Positions 1-8,115 are shown, numbered from the stretch's first letter. The stretch is DNA of 48,737 nucleotides from CAYHGX01 sp964356355 (GCA_964356355.1 CAYHGX010000012.1:1-48737), one strand, 5' to 3'. Numbers and translations: made by a program. The notes: generated by a model from the letters alone, not told the origin.

Positions 1-61
1 ACTCGAACCCGCGACCTCCACAGTGACAGTGTGGCGCTCTAACCAGCTGAGCTACCGCTCC
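1..61 (-). tRNA. tRNA-Asp(GUC), 3' end cut by window edge
   Basis: Read on the minus strand, the first 61 bases give GGAGCGG acceptor start, a D-arm (AGCTCAGCTGGTTAGAGC), and an anticodon stem CCACA/TGTGG around the 7-base loop CTGTCAC with anticodon GTC, then the start of the T-arm (GGGTTCGAGT). This matches bacterial tRNA-Asp almost base for base. The rest of the T-arm and the acceptor 3' strand lie outside the window. Confidence 0.93.
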
Positions 62-179
62 ATTTTTTCAAGCAGGAGGAAGATAATATATTTGTGGCCC
101 GAACACAAGTAAATTCATCTCCGGGGGTAGTTTTTTTCAGGGCAAGTTGGCTGCCCGGAGCCATATTGTGCCTGTATTT

Positions 180-225
180 CTTGCCGCGCGGCAAGTTTTT
201 GTCATGTAAATCTCTGCACGTGCAG
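180..225. repeat. paired short palindromes
   Basis: Two perfect palindromes lie 18 bp apart: a 16-mer at 180-195 (CTTGCCGCGCGGCAAG) and a 12-mer at 214-225 (CTGCACGTGCAG). They sit just upstream of the -10 box at 236-241, so the second occupies the -35 region. Related pairs occur at 817-895, 23948-23995 and 38575-38629. The stem sequences differ but the symmetry is kept. Confidence 0.75.
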
Positions 226-232
226 GCTTTCC

Positions 233-241
233 TGCTATAAT
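233..241 (+). promoter_or_regulatory. extended -10 promoter
   Basis: TGC precedes a perfect TATAAT at 236-241, an extended -10. The start codon of the nucleotidyltransferase is 24 nt downstream. No good -35 is seen; that region is occupied by a palindrome. Confidence 0.6.
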
Positions 242-265
242 CCGCCTCCACCAAACGCAAACCAC

Positions 266-802
266 ATGAAAGTCACCGGCGTACAACTTGGCAGAGTCGC
301 TCCTCCCCACAGTGGCCACGAAATGATTATGCGCGAGATGCTGGCCCGCCACGGCAAGGACTCTCTCGTTATGGTGGGTTCCAGCAATGTTTTCAACGCC
401 CGCACGCCCTTTACTTTTGAGCAGCGCCGCAGCCTCATTCGCAAAATTTTTCCGGATATTCAGATAATCGGCCTCCCCGATATTGACCGCAGTCGCCTGC
501 TGCACTCCGAGTCAACAATTCCGCTGTGGCTAGAACAAATCAAGGCTATTCAAGATGGCATGAATGCGCGCTTTAAATTCTATGGCGGCTCAGAAGAGGA
601 CCTCAGATTTTTTCCAGGCACCTTCGATTCAGAGGTTTTAGTAGACCGTCACACCACGGGCCAAAATATTTCCGCTACTGCCGTCCGCGAGCTCCTTCGG
701 CAGCGCAACCGTGCAGCCCTCAAAGACGTGATGAACGAACTGATTATTGATGAAGCCATTGAACTTTTTCACCAAAACATGAAAATATTAGAGGTGACTT
801 AG
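266..802 (+). CDS. NadM-like nicotinamide-nucleotide adenylyltransferase (cytidylyltransferase superfamily)
   Basis: This is a 178-residue HxGH nucleotidyltransferase. Residues 9-19 (GRVAPPHSGHE) form the nucleotide-binding HxGH loop. Residues 47-62 (TPFTFEQRRSLIRKIF) and the ISATAVREL motif at 135-143 correspond to the second signature of the family (ISxTxxR). The RTPFT..R segment and overall length fit the archaeal-type NadM family, which joins NMN and ATP to make NAD. Substrate specificity is inferred from the family only; another nucleotidyl or phosphopantetheine-type transfer is possible. The gene stands alone behind an extended -10 promoter and is followed by a palindrome pair. Confidence 0.72.
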   Translation: MKVTGVQLGRVAPPHSGHEMIMREMLARHGKDSLVMVGSSNVFNARTPFTFEQRRSLIRKIFPDIQIIGLPDIDRSRLLHSESTIPLWLEQIKAIQDGMNARFKFYGGSEEDLRFFPGTFDSEVLVDRHTTGQNISATAVRELLRQRNRAALKDVMNELIIDEAIELFHQNMKILEVT

Positions 803-816
803 GCTATTGAAAAAAT

Positions 817-895
817 CTTGTCGCGCGACAAGAAGTTGCTCGGGAAATCAACTCAGGAAAGCCATTTGAAGTGTTGGAATCTGTGCCCGGGCACA
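817..895. repeat. paired short palindromes upstream of glycosyltransferase
   Basis: A 16-bp perfect palindrome lies at 817-832 (CTTGTCGCGCGACAAG) and a 14-bp one at 882-895 (TGTGCCCGGGCACA), followed by ACTTTT. The first could help end transcription of the upstream gene. The second lies directly before the -10 of the glycosyltransferase. The same TGTGCCCGGGCACA core recurs at 23982-23995, and its 12-bp inner part at 38618-38629. Confidence 0.75.
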
Positions 896-901
896 CTTTT
901 C

Positions 902-910
902 TGCTACACT
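902..910 (+). promoter_or_regulatory. extended -10 promoter, probably leaderless
   Basis: TGC plus TACACT (905-910) lies only 6 nt before the ATG at 917. If used, transcription would begin at or next to the start codon. Confidence 0.45.
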
Positions 911-916
911 TCGCTT

Positions 917-2176
917 ATGAGTAAACCCCGCCTCGCCCCTGCCCACGGAGCCCCCCACCCCCTGCGCATCGGCATCGACTGCCGCATGTTTTCCTCTGCC
1001 TTCACCGGCATCGGCCGCTATACCTTTGAGCTCGTAGAGCGTTTTATCAAGCTCAACGACGCCCTTCCCGCGCCCCATAGAATAATTCTTTTTTTCAACG
1101 CCCCAGAGTTCACGAATTTCTCAACCACAAGCGGCCCATTGGCCTCCCCCAATGTCGAAAAAATCCTAGTCAACGCCCGTCACTATTCCCTCCGCGAGCA
1201 GACAGTTTTTAACTACAAGCTCTACAAACAGAAGCTCGACCTCGTCCACTTCCCCCATTTCAACGTGCCAATCCTCTACCGCCGCCCCTATGTTCTCACA
1301 ATCCACGACCTCATTTTATCCCTCTACCCAGGCAAAAAAATGAACAAATGGTACCACCGCCTCGCCTATAATCTTACGATCAAAAACGCCACCCACCACG
1401 CCAAAAAAATCATCGCCGTTTCCCATTCCACGAAAAAAGATCTCGAAAAATTAATGAAAATTCCAGCCGAAAAAGTACAGGTAATTTACAACGGAATTAG
1501 CCCAATTTTCCGCCACCTCACCGCCAGCTCGGATCGCGATGCCATCGCCCAGACACTCGAAAAATATAAGATCACCGGGCCGTTTCTGCTCTACACCGGC
1601 GTCTGGCGTAATCACAAGAATTTGGTAAATTTAATCAAAGGCTTTTCCGAATTTCCGAAAATCAGAAATTCCGAAAGTCGTAATGTAAACCATTCTGCTC
1701 AAGCGAATGTGTCCCCCCTCCTTGTCCTCACTGGCCGCCCCGATCCGCACTATCCAGAAATTCCTGCCACCATTAAAAAACATCACCTCGAAAACCGCAT
1801 TGTTATGCCCGGTCTCGTCTCCGAGGAAGAACTTGTTCACCTTTACAACGCCGCCAGCCTTTACGTTTTTCCCTCTCTATATGAAGGATTTGGACTGCCG
1901 CCTCTCGAGGCTATGGCCTGTGGCACAGCGGTGGCCGCCTCCAATACCTCCTGTATTCCCGAGGTTTGCGGCGAAGAAAATGCACTCTTTTTCGATCCCC
2001 AGGACCCCGCAGACATTGCTAAAAAAATCACTCAGCTCTATAACGATAACGATCTAAAAACCAAATTAAGTACCCGCGGCCTGGCCTATGCCAAAAAGTT
2101 TTCCTGGGATACGGCCGCCAAAGAAACTTGGAAAACCCTCTCCGCGAACCTGCCCAAACCACCCACTCATGTTTGA
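917..2176 (+). CDS. family 4-type glycosyltransferase (GT-B fold)
   Basis: The protein has 419 residues. I take the start at 917 (MSKPRL), not the in-frame codon at 818, because 818-916 consists of palindromic repeat DNA and a -10 box. The N-terminal half has RIGIDCRMF and TGIGRYTFEL, typical of GT4 mannosyl/glucosyl-type enzymes. The C-terminal donor domain has LLYTGVWRNHKNL, LVLTGR and an E-x7-E motif (E323 and E331 in LYEGFGLPPLEAMACGT). It probably adds a sugar in surface polysaccharide synthesis at the inner membrane face; donor and acceptor are unknown. Residues around 243-258 are encoded by a repeat (1643-1691) that lengthens the loop between GF and LVLTG. The 3' end overlaps the next gene. 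Confidence 0.88.
   Translation: MSKPRLAPAHGAPHPLRIGIDCRMFSSAFTGIGRYTFELVERFIKLNDALPAPHRIILFFNAPEFTNFSTTSGPLASPNVEKILVNARHYSLREQTVFNYKLYKQKLDLVHFPHFNVPILYRRPYVLTIHDLILSLYPGKKMNKWYHRLAYNLTIKNATHHAKKIIAVSHSTKKDLEKLMKIPAEKVQVIYNGISPIFRHLTASSDRDAIAQTLEKYKITGPFLLYTGVWRNHKNLVNLIKGFSEFPKIRNSESRNVNHSAQANVSPLLVLTGRPDPHYPEIPATIKKHHLENRIVMPGLVSEEELVHLYNAASLYVFPSLYEGFGLPPLEAMACGTAVAASNTSCIPEVCGEENALFFDPQDPADIAKKITQLYNDNDLKTKLSTRGLAYAKKFSWDTAAKETWKTLSANLPKPPTHV
1643..1691 (+). repeat. in-frame repeat insert in glycosyltransferase gene
   Basis: The bases TTCCGAAAGTCG, then TAATGTAAACC match the right arm of the hairpin repeat at 29268-29362 (TTCCGAAAGTCGGAATGTTAACC there) with two differences. Copies of TTTCCGA and its complement flank it. 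It is read in frame and adds roughly 15 residues to a variable loop of the enzyme. Confidence 0.65.
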
Positions 2177-2603
2177 ACCCTTTCAAAAATTTCTCAACCG
2201 CAGCGCCAACCATTATGGCGTTGGACGCGAGGTGAAAGCCGCACAGGTTTGCCATAATTTTCGCGAGTTGGTCACGGAAATGTTTTCCGAACAGAGTGCT
2301 ACTTTTAGTGCCACCTCCACTGGACCTGCCGCTCACTCTGGGCTTTCCGCTTCCGAAGGCTCCTCCGCTAACGCTCCGGCGCCCCACCTTTCCTCCACTC
2401 CGCGCTCTGCCGCCCGCGGCCCGCTTGACCAATTCATCTCCTCTGGCTCCTTTCAGGACGGCCTCCTCACGGTAGACGTTGCCTCCCCCGCTTGGGCCCA
2501 AGAAGTTCTGATGCGCAAGCCCCAAATCCTCGAAGCCCTCAACCGCAAAGCCGGCCTGGTGATTGTTAAAAACCTCCGCACCAGGATCAAAAACCAAAGT
2601 TAG
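2169..2603 (+). CDS. DciA-like (DUF721) protein
   Basis: The ATG at 2169 overlaps the last codons of the glycosyltransferase (TGA at 2174-2176), which indicates translational coupling. The protein has 144 residues. The N-terminus (FEPFQKFLNRSANHYGVGREVKAA) and the C-terminal strand-helix segment (GLLTVDVASPAWAQEVL followed by KPQILEALN) resemble the DUF721/DciA family, which helps load the replicative helicase in bacteria lacking DnaC. Between the two parts lies a low-complexity stretch of about 45 residues rich in Ser, Ala and Pro, longer than I expect for the family and possibly repeat-derived. The role in replication is inferred from the family. Confidence 0.62.
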   Translation: MFEPFQKFLNRSANHYGVGREVKAAQVCHNFRELVTEMFSEQSATFSATSTGPAAHSGLSASEGSSANAPAPHLSSTPRSAARGPLDQFISSGSFQDGLLTVDVASPAWAQEVLMRKPQILEALNRKAGLVIVKNLRTRIKNQS

Positions 2604-2760
2604 CACTTCCAAATGGCGATTTTTCGATTGAGCATAGGTCAGAAATGAATTGTTGTCACTTTCGATGTTTCAAATTTTGATTTACTCCCTCTCCAGGAAT
2701 ATTTTGCCCTCCACTAATTGCAAGTGAAGTTACATCGACTAATTTTTAACAACCAACCTT

Positions 2761-3174
2761 ATGGAAACAAACCGATTTGAAATTGAAGCTGATCCTGGTG
2801 AGAGAGGCGTTTCACATATTGCAGCCCTCGTAAAAGCACTGATTAAAGGTGCCACGCTAGAGCAAGTTGGTTCGAAATTAGCAGTTACCTTTCCTGGTGG
2901 TACAGCAGAAACTCAAGTAACTCACCTTCGTAGTCAGATGATTCTAGCCATTGCCAGCGAACCATGGGTAGCCGGCTGGGAAGGTCATCCAGATGCCGGT
3001 CCTGTAGGAAGGCAAATTTCGCCGGAAGGTTACTCCCCAATCGATCGTTTTGAACAGTCCTTCACCAGTGGGTCGAGTGCAGAAGTCGTTTACGGCGCCC
3101 CAGTAGACTCCCCTGCCGATCTACAAGCTCCAGGTTCAACAGCTGAAGAATCATTTGTTTCTCCCAGAAGCTAA
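2761..3174 (+). CDS. hypothetical protein
   Basis: 137 residues, ATG start, unrecognised. The N-terminal 70 residues look folded (helical, with VSHIAALVKALIKGATLEQV and HLRSQMILAIASEPW). The last 55 are rich in Ser, Pro, Gly and Ala and probably disordered. No signal peptide or membrane segment. The preceding 157 bp holds no clear gene and is AT-rich just before the start. It faces the PIN remnant convergently. Confidence 0.6.
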   Translation: METNRFEIEADPGERGVSHIAALVKALIKGATLEQVGSKLAVTFPGGTAETQVTHLRSQMILAIASEPWVAGWEGHPDAGPVGRQISPEGYSPIDRFEQSFTSGSSAEVVYGAPVDSPADLQAPGSTAEESFVSPRS

Positions 3175-3193
3175 TATCTCGGAATTCTCATTA

Positions 3194-3448
3194 CTACCAA
3201 TTCTGCAAAAACTCCTTCGGTGTAAGGATATTAAGTCCGGATTTTTCCGCCACACTTTCGTCTTTGATGAAGTGATGGATGTCCAAAGTGATAAGATAGT
3301 CTACTTTTAAGTGCTTTGATGCTGCTAAAATATGTGCATCATTTTTATCCGTAATCCATGTGACGGCCTTCTCCTGAATTACTTTTGGAATGGTTTTTAA
3401 AATTTTAAGATTAGAGTACTCCAGTAGCTCGTCAAAATGTTTACTCAA
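3194..3448 (-). pseudogene. PIN-domain toxin remnant (C-terminal half)
   Basis: 84 residues from a TTG codon. DKNDAHILAASKHLKVDYLITLD and the final ILTPKEFL match the second half of PIN-domain ribonuclease toxins: the second acidic cluster, the third acidic residue and the closing TP-EFL. The N-terminal strand with the first catalytic Asp is missing. Reading further upstream in the same frame gives a few plausible residues (YIKRKIPEL), then a stop. Further upstream a PIN-like stretch (LIIIANFGAFW) appears, suggesting a decayed gene. No antitoxin is visible beside it. It may be translated as a fragment, but nuclease activity is unlikely. Confidence 0.6.
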
Positions 3449-3500
3449 TTCAGGGATTTTTCTTTTAATGTACCTATATCAGAATGCTCCCCTTTGTCTC

Positions 3501-3529
3501 TTCCAAAAAGCACCAAAGTTTGCTATAAT
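3501..3529 (+). promoter_or_regulatory. promoter (TTCCAA-17-TATAAT, extended -10)
   Basis: -35 TTCCAA at 3501-3506, 17-bp spacer ending in TGC, -10 TATAAT at 3524-3529. The start codon at 3553 is 23 nt downstream. Confidence 0.65.
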
Positions 3530-3552
3530 GATCAGAACATTTGACTCTACCA

Positions 3553-4236
3553 ATGGCCGCAGAACGCTCCCCCGCACAACCGCCAAAATCACCAGCAAAA
3601 TCAGCAGAAAAACCCTATATGCACTACAATTACCACTTAATTAAAAACTTCCCCAAGCACTATCCTCTTTGGAGAAAGGTTTTGGCAAATCTGATTTTTT
3701 GCATTGGTAAAACCATTATTCATCGCAGAAAAAATTTCCTCAACCAGCAGGATCGCGCGGCCGCCGAAAAACTGCTCAGGAAGGGCGACGTCGTTTTAGT
3801 CGGCGGCCTGCGCCGCTTTAGTAGTCTCATTATCAAGGGGCCCATCACTCATGCCATGATTTATATCGGCAAACAAAGCTTTGTCCACGCCGTCTGCGAC
3901 GGCGTAGAGGCCGATTCTCTACAGGCCATCTTTCGCGAGTACGATACTATGATCATCCTGCGCCCCAAGCGCATTAGTCCCTCAAGGCTAAACAAGGCCG
4001 TAAAGTTTGCTCTTGGTAGAATTGGTATTCCCTTCGATTTCGAGTTCAAGCGCGACAAAAAGAAGATTTACTGCAGTGAATTAATCTTGTATGCCTTCGC
4101 TCACGCCAACATCTCCACCGGAATTGGCAAAAACAGATCTCCAGTTCACCCCCATCTCTTCATAAACCGCCATTTCTCCATCATTTTCCGTTCCCACAAT
4201 TTATCTCCTCCCTCCAAATTCCACCTAAAGCCATAG
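3553..4236 (+). CDS. YiiX/YebB-like permuted papain-fold hydrolase (NlpC/P60 superfamily)
   Basis: About 227 residues from the ATG at 3553; the in-frame TTG at 3541 lies closer to the -10 and has less support. GDVVLVGGL, then THAMIYIGKQSFVHAV with the likely catalytic His, and KIYCSELILYAF with the likely catalytic Cys, match the circularly permuted NlpC/P60 group that includes YiiX and YaeF. Such enzymes cleave amide or ester bonds in peptides or lipids; the substrate here is unknown. The N-terminal 20 residues are Pro/Ala/Lys-rich, and FCIGKTIIHRRK may be a membrane-proximal helix. It has its own promoter and is followed by another single-gene unit. Confidence 0.72.
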   Translation: MAAERSPAQPPKSPAKSAEKPYMHYNYHLIKNFPKHYPLWRKVLANLIFCIGKTIIHRRKNFLNQQDRAAAEKLLRKGDVVLVGGLRRFSSLIIKGPITHAMIYIGKQSFVHAVCDGVEADSLQAIFREYDTMIILRPKRISPSRLNKAVKFALGRIGIPFDFEFKRDKKKIYCSELILYAFAHANISTGIGKNRSPVHPHLFINRHFSIIFRSHNLSPPSKFHLKP

Positions 4237-4254
4237 GGAAATCTTTAAAAATAT

Positions 4255-4262
4255 GGTATAAT
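4255..4262 (+). promoter_or_regulatory. extended -10 promoter
   Basis: GG plus TATAAT at 4257-4262, with TG at 4254-4255, 25 nt before the ATG at 4288. The -35 region is weak. Confidence 0.6.
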
Positions 4263-4287
4263 TACATATTCAATTTAAATCAAGCTC

Positions 4288-5334
4288 ATGAGTGCAGCAA
4301 TCAACGAACCAAGCCGACCCTCATTCGAGTCTTCCGAAGCCCGATCGCTGGCCCTAAATGCGAAACTCGCCGCTCTTGTTGAGGAAGGATTTGCTCCAAA
4401 AGAAATCCGAGACGCCGCAGCAGCAATGGAGGCCTCTGCGCTAGCTCCACGCGAAACCGCAGAAGCCGCGGAATCCGTAAACACCGCGGAGGCCCCACTC
4501 GCAACCGAAATCACCGCCGTCACTGCCGCTCTCAAAACAGAGATCTCCGATTCTAAAAGAAGATTGCTTACTCAAAGAGCTTTAGGCACAAGCGTTTCGG
4601 GAGTACCATACCTTTATTCCGATAGGCCTTGGCCTATAGATAATCTTCTAAGGATCCTTTCATTCGAACTCGAAGGTCGTGAAGACGCTATTGATGTCCT
4701 GGCAGGAGCCATGCGTTCTGTCCGTCCGGCCATTATTCCCTCTCTCACGGTTCTCACCGAGGAAATTAATAAAAAAGTAGCTGGCCTAGCAAAGATTCCC
4801 GATGATGATACCTGGCTAAAAATGCAAAAGGAAATCGAAGACAACCCTGAGTACTTAGCGCTCTTCAACCTACTCGCCAGAATAAAAAATCTAGGTACGA
4901 TGGTCAAAGATCCTGAAAAAACCAATTGGCCAACAACCTTTGGCTTTAAGACCAAGGCCCCTTTGGAAAAAGAGTTGAGTCAAAAGATGAAAGAGCTGCC
5001 CACCGCGCAAAGCAATTTTGCAAGCTGGGTGACCGCGAAATCTCTAGTAGGCAAATTTTTGCCCCCTGGAGTTGAGGTGGGGTCTTTAACAGACTATACC
5101 GCTGATGGTGATGTGCTTAATATGGGAAGCAATTTGGTTAGAAATCTTAAGGCCAAGCTAGAATCTATCAACGAGCCATCTGTTAAATTAGCTCAACCGA
5201 TGCTGGTTCACCACAAGAGACTTTCCGCCGAGCTCGCCGATGCTGAAGCTAAGGGAGTAGTGGTGGATAAGGATCAAAAGTCACTCATCGCCCTTCCCAA
5301 AAATATTGAAGCCCTTCTTGGAATGGCAGGTTAG
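4288..5334 (+). CDS. hypothetical protein, paralog of the next gene
   Basis: 348 residues, cytoplasmic, helical and Ala/Glu-rich. The N-terminus (LALNAKLAALVEEGFAPKEI) aligns with residues 20-40 of the 708-residue protein at 5400 (LQEIQWELLKLTEKGFTPAEI). The segment from YLALFNLLARIKNL to the C-terminus aligns with its last 170 residues, including the shared APLEKELSQK/APVEKELQDK stretch and a final LL..AG/LGLE tail. It therefore looks like the same architecture with the middle 350 residues removed. The GFxPxEI motif could be a small helical protein-binding module. Function unknown. Confidence 0.75.
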   Translation: MSAAINEPSRPSFESSEARSLALNAKLAALVEEGFAPKEIRDAAAAMEASALAPRETAEAAESVNTAEAPLATEITAVTAALKTEISDSKRRLLTQRALGTSVSGVPYLYSDRPWPIDNLLRILSFELEGREDAIDVLAGAMRSVRPAIIPSLTVLTEEINKKVAGLAKIPDDDTWLKMQKEIEDNPEYLALFNLLARIKNLGTMVKDPEKTNWPTTFGFKTKAPLEKELSQKMKELPTAQSNFASWVTAKSLVGKFLPPGVEVGSLTDYTADGDVLNMGSNLVRNLKAKLESINEPSVKLAQPMLVHHKRLSAELADAEAKGVVVDKDQKSLIALPKNIEALLGMAG

Positions 5335-5344
5335 TCGATTTCTG

Positions 5345-5373
5345 TTCCCAAAGCCTCAAGAATTTGCTATAAT
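5345..5373 (+). promoter_or_regulatory. promoter (TTCCCA-17-TATAAT, extended -10)
   Basis: -35 TTCCCA at 5345-5350, 17-bp spacer, TGC plus TATAAT at 5368-5373. ATG is at 5400. Almost the same layout as the promoters at 3501 and 4255, so each of these neighbours is transcribed separately. Confidence 0.65.
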
Positions 5374-5399
5374 AACTAGATTATTTTAAAGCAACTATT

Positions 5400-7526
5400 A
5401 TGGCTTCCCCAGCAGACGATCCAAGCTCAAAAATAGATTTACCCCAAAGTCCTGAATCTCGTCTACAAGAGATTCAATGGGAGCTACTCAAGCTTACTGA
5501 AAAAGGTTTTACTCCGGCCGAGATTAGCGCAGCTGCTCTTTCAATGCCGGAAGATGCATCCAGCGCGGAAGCCCCTTCCGGACAGCAGTCACCTGGGTTT
5601 CCACAGATTGTCCGCGGGCCTTCCTCTAGCCCAGAATCCGCCGATATCACCGAAGTTTCAGCGCAATTGCAAGGTGCCGTAGCCGCCGCCTCTCCAGCCC
5701 TCGCCGCTGCCCTCGATCAAGCCGCCGCACTGCCCGCCCCCGAGGCCTTTCCCTCCTCCCTCACTCCCGCCGAATCCGCCGAAGCCCCCCTCGAATCCGA
5801 CCCCTTCTCCAAAGCAGCCATCCTCCGCATTAATGACGTCTACCAAATCGCGGATCCGCAAGGGCTCGCCGAATATCTCGATGATGAAGAGTACGTTACT
5901 TACAAGCACACTCTTGAACAGCGCGCCAAAGAGTTTAAGCCCGAACGAGTCCCTCTTGCCCAGCAATTTGTCTGTTCATTGCCCACTCTTCCCGAAGCTA
6001 AAAGAAAACATTATGTCGACGCATGGTCCTACTATTTGACTAGTGACGATTTACGCCCCTCTCAGCATGGCACTCCCCTTAGTCCCGAGCACATTGCTGA
6101 CACAGGAGCAGAAGATAAGCTTAGCTTTCTCCGCACTGGTAAAATTCCCACCTCTTGGACTTCCCCCCCTACCAGAAACGAGCCCCTGTTCGATTTTACT
6201 CATAAGCTCGACCTGCTAACCCGTGATTCCCTGGATCACTTGCTCTCCTATGCCATGGTAAGGCTTTTCAGGAAGGGCCTCCTTGCCGATTTTAAATTTG
6301 GCAACCCTCCAGTAACCGGCGATCAGGCCTTTGCCAATGTACTCCGTGTTGATAATAAGGGGTACCTGAATATGGTTGGCCTCAATGGCCAGGGGGTTGT
6401 TGTTAGCGCTCAGATTAATGGAAGCTGGCACTCTGAAAAACTTACTCCCGAGATTAAGGCTCTCCTCTTTGCCGAAACCAGAGCCATTTACCAGGAAATG
6501 CTGCCAAGTATCAACTGTCTCAAGGGAATAGAAAATAAATGTGGCAGTGTCAAAATGTGGAACGCCCTTAATTTAATGAGAGACAACGTAGAAGTCTCCG
6601 GCCTTCGCGAAGACCCTCAAGGCCGCATGGTTTGTAATACAACTGCTAAAACTGCCACCTCTACCACTAAAGGAGTCACCGTTATTGGTAAGCTTTGGCA
6701 CGGAAAAGGCACGGAAGAAGGCGAAAAGCTTCGTCAAATAGGCATTCTCAAGAGTAAAATATTTGGTGGCCGTGATCATCTGGTGCCGGGAGCCAGATAC
6801 CACAATGTAAACACAGGTCACCATGACCTAAACCGACTTGATGCTATTTTGGCCGGTACTGTTCCCGAATCCGAGGGGCATCCTCCCGCCACACTGACCC
6901 TGCTTTCTTTGCTGCAAAATGCAATCACGAGTTACGCGCCCAAGCTATTACCCCCAACCCGGGCGATCGAGTGGTCTAACGCAGAAGATACAATCGGAAA
7001 CAGTCAGCAATATCTCAGTTTGAGTGGAGCTATAGCCCGGATTCAAAAGTTAAAAGGCGATCTCGCCGATGAATCAAAGTGGAGGAAACCAACTGGACTC
7101 CTAAACATTGGGAGAAAAGCCCCCGACCGCGCCCCCGTTGAAAAAGAGCTACAAGATAAAAGGGTAGAACTGAATAAGTTGCTAGGCAGCTTTTACCATT
7201 ATATGAGTACGGAGTCTCCGCTCACCAAATTCCTTTTGCATCAGCAGGGTCGGTTGATTCTGCCTCAGATCACAGAAGAGTCAGATGTTTCCACCCTGAT
7301 AGAAGCCCTAATTAGAAGTGTAAAAGAAACCTATGAAGTTCCAAACAGCAAGAGCATTGCTACTCTCAGGAAATACATTGCCGCTCACAAGCAACTTATT
7401 GCAGAGCTTCAAGCGGCCCGGGACGCTGGCGTAGAGATTTTTGGCAATATAATGGACGGCCTGAGTCTTTCTAGTCTTTCCCGGTCTCTTTCACCGGAAC
7501 TCAAAAAGGCCCTGGGTCTTGAGTGA
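5400..7526 (+). CDS. hypothetical protein, long paralog of the 4288 gene
   Basis: 708 residues. Residues 1-40 carry the EKGFTPAEISAAAL motif shared with the upstream gene. Residues 50-135 are low-complexity Ala/Pro/Ser/Glu. The central part (about 140-530) is unique, with no motif I recognise; it has mixed helix and strand, for example GYLNMVGLNGQGVVVSAQING. The last 170 residues repeat the C-terminal domain of the neighbour. No signal peptide or membrane helix. The stop is TGA. Tandem duplication followed by gain or loss of the central domain is the simplest history. Function unknown. Confidence 0.78.
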   Translation: MASPADDPSSKIDLPQSPESRLQEIQWELLKLTEKGFTPAEISAAALSMPEDASSAEAPSGQQSPGFPQIVRGPSSSPESADITEVSAQLQGAVAAASPALAAALDQAAALPAPEAFPSSLTPAESAEAPLESDPFSKAAILRINDVYQIADPQGLAEYLDDEEYVTYKHTLEQRAKEFKPERVPLAQQFVCSLPTLPEAKRKHYVDAWSYYLTSDDLRPSQHGTPLSPEHIADTGAEDKLSFLRTGKIPTSWTSPPTRNEPLFDFTHKLDLLTRDSLDHLLSYAMVRLFRKGLLADFKFGNPPVTGDQAFANVLRVDNKGYLNMVGLNGQGVVVSAQINGSWHSEKLTPEIKALLFAETRAIYQEMLPSINCLKGIENKCGSVKMWNALNLMRDNVEVSGLREDPQGRMVCNTTAKTATSTTKGVTVIGKLWHGKGTEEGEKLRQIGILKSKIFGGRDHLVPGARYHNVNTGHHDLNRLDAILAGTVPESEGHPPATLTLLSLLQNAITSYAPKLLPPTRAIEWSNAEDTIGNSQQYLSLSGAIARIQKLKGDLADESKWRKPTGLLNIGRKAPDRAPVEKELQDKRVELNKLLGSFYHYMSTESPLTKFLLHQQGRLILPQITEESDVSTLIEALIRSVKETYEVPNSKSIATLRKYIAAHKQLIAELQAARDAGVEIFGNIMDGLSLSSLSRSLSPELKKALGLE

Positions 7527-7537
7527 GATTTTTCCTC

Positions 7538-7565
7538 TTGACTTTGCCCTCATCCGATCTAGAAT
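7538..7565 (+). promoter_or_regulatory. promoter of rpsP (TTGACT-16-TAGAAT)
   Basis: -35 TTGACT at 7538-7543, 16-bp spacer, -10 TAGAAT at 7560-7565. The TTG start of S16 is 32 nt downstream. The -35 and first spacer bases (CTTGACTTTGCCCTC) resemble those of the ftsA promoter at 18870. Confidence 0.65.
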
Positions 7566-7597
7566 AAGGCCACTTTTATTCGTTAAAGCCATTTACC

Positions 7598-8062
7598 TTG
7601 CTAAGTATCAGACTATCCCGCGTAGGCAAAAACAGCCAACCATCATTCAGAGTTATTGTTCAAGAACACACATCTTCCCCAAAAGGGAAATTTCTTGAAG
7701 CACTAGGCAATTATCGTCCAGCAATGGCTACTAAGCCAATCACTTTCAACGTAGAAAGAATCCAATATTGGATCTCTAAAGGCGCACAGCCTTCAGAAAC
7801 AGTTGCGGCTCTTTTAAAGAAAGAAGGTGTTGCCGGCATGGAAAAATTTATCAAGGCACGAACTCAAACTAAAAAATCCAAGAAAGCCCCGGTAGAGCCA
7901 AAAGTTGCTCCTCAAGCTGCCGCCCCTGCACCAGTTGCCGAGGCACCAGCGCCAGCCGTAGAGGCCCCGGTTGAGGTTCCAGCTGAAGTTGCCGCTGAGT
8001 CAGCACCAGTTGCCGAGGCCCCAGCGCCAGAAGAGCCAAAAGCCGAAGAAACTCCAGCATAA
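7598..8062 (+). CDS. rpsP: 30S ribosomal protein S16
   Basis: The start is TTG at 7598: no ATG exists in this frame upstream and MLSIRLSRVGK is the canonical S16 N-terminus. Residues 1-85 are the S16 domain (PSFRVIVQEHTSSPKG, LGNYRP, ERIQYWISKGAQPSETV). Residues 86-154 form a Lys then Ala/Pro/Glu-rich tail, longer than in E. coli, with internal AEAPAPAVEAP-type repeats. S16 is a primary 16S rRNA-binding protein of the small subunit. The next gene is the RNA-binding protein khpA, as in the common rpsP-khpA-rimM-trmD cluster; rimM and trmD are absent here. Confidence 0.95.
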   Translation: MLSIRLSRVGKNSQPSFRVIVQEHTSSPKGKFLEALGNYRPAMATKPITFNVERIQYWISKGAQPSETVAALLKKEGVAGMEKFIKARTQTKKSKKAPVEPKVAPQAAAPAPVAEAPAPAVEAPVEVPAEVAAESAPVAEAPAPEEPKAEETPA

Positions 8063-8115
8063 TTACAATCAGTGTTCCCTCTCATTAAATCCTATACCCC
8101 ATAACTCCACTAGAA

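Noticed and set aside
818..916. N-terminal extension of the glycosyltransferase (in-frame start at 818)
   Set aside because: The stretch is palindromic repeat DNA with a -10 box at 905-910, and family homology begins after 917.
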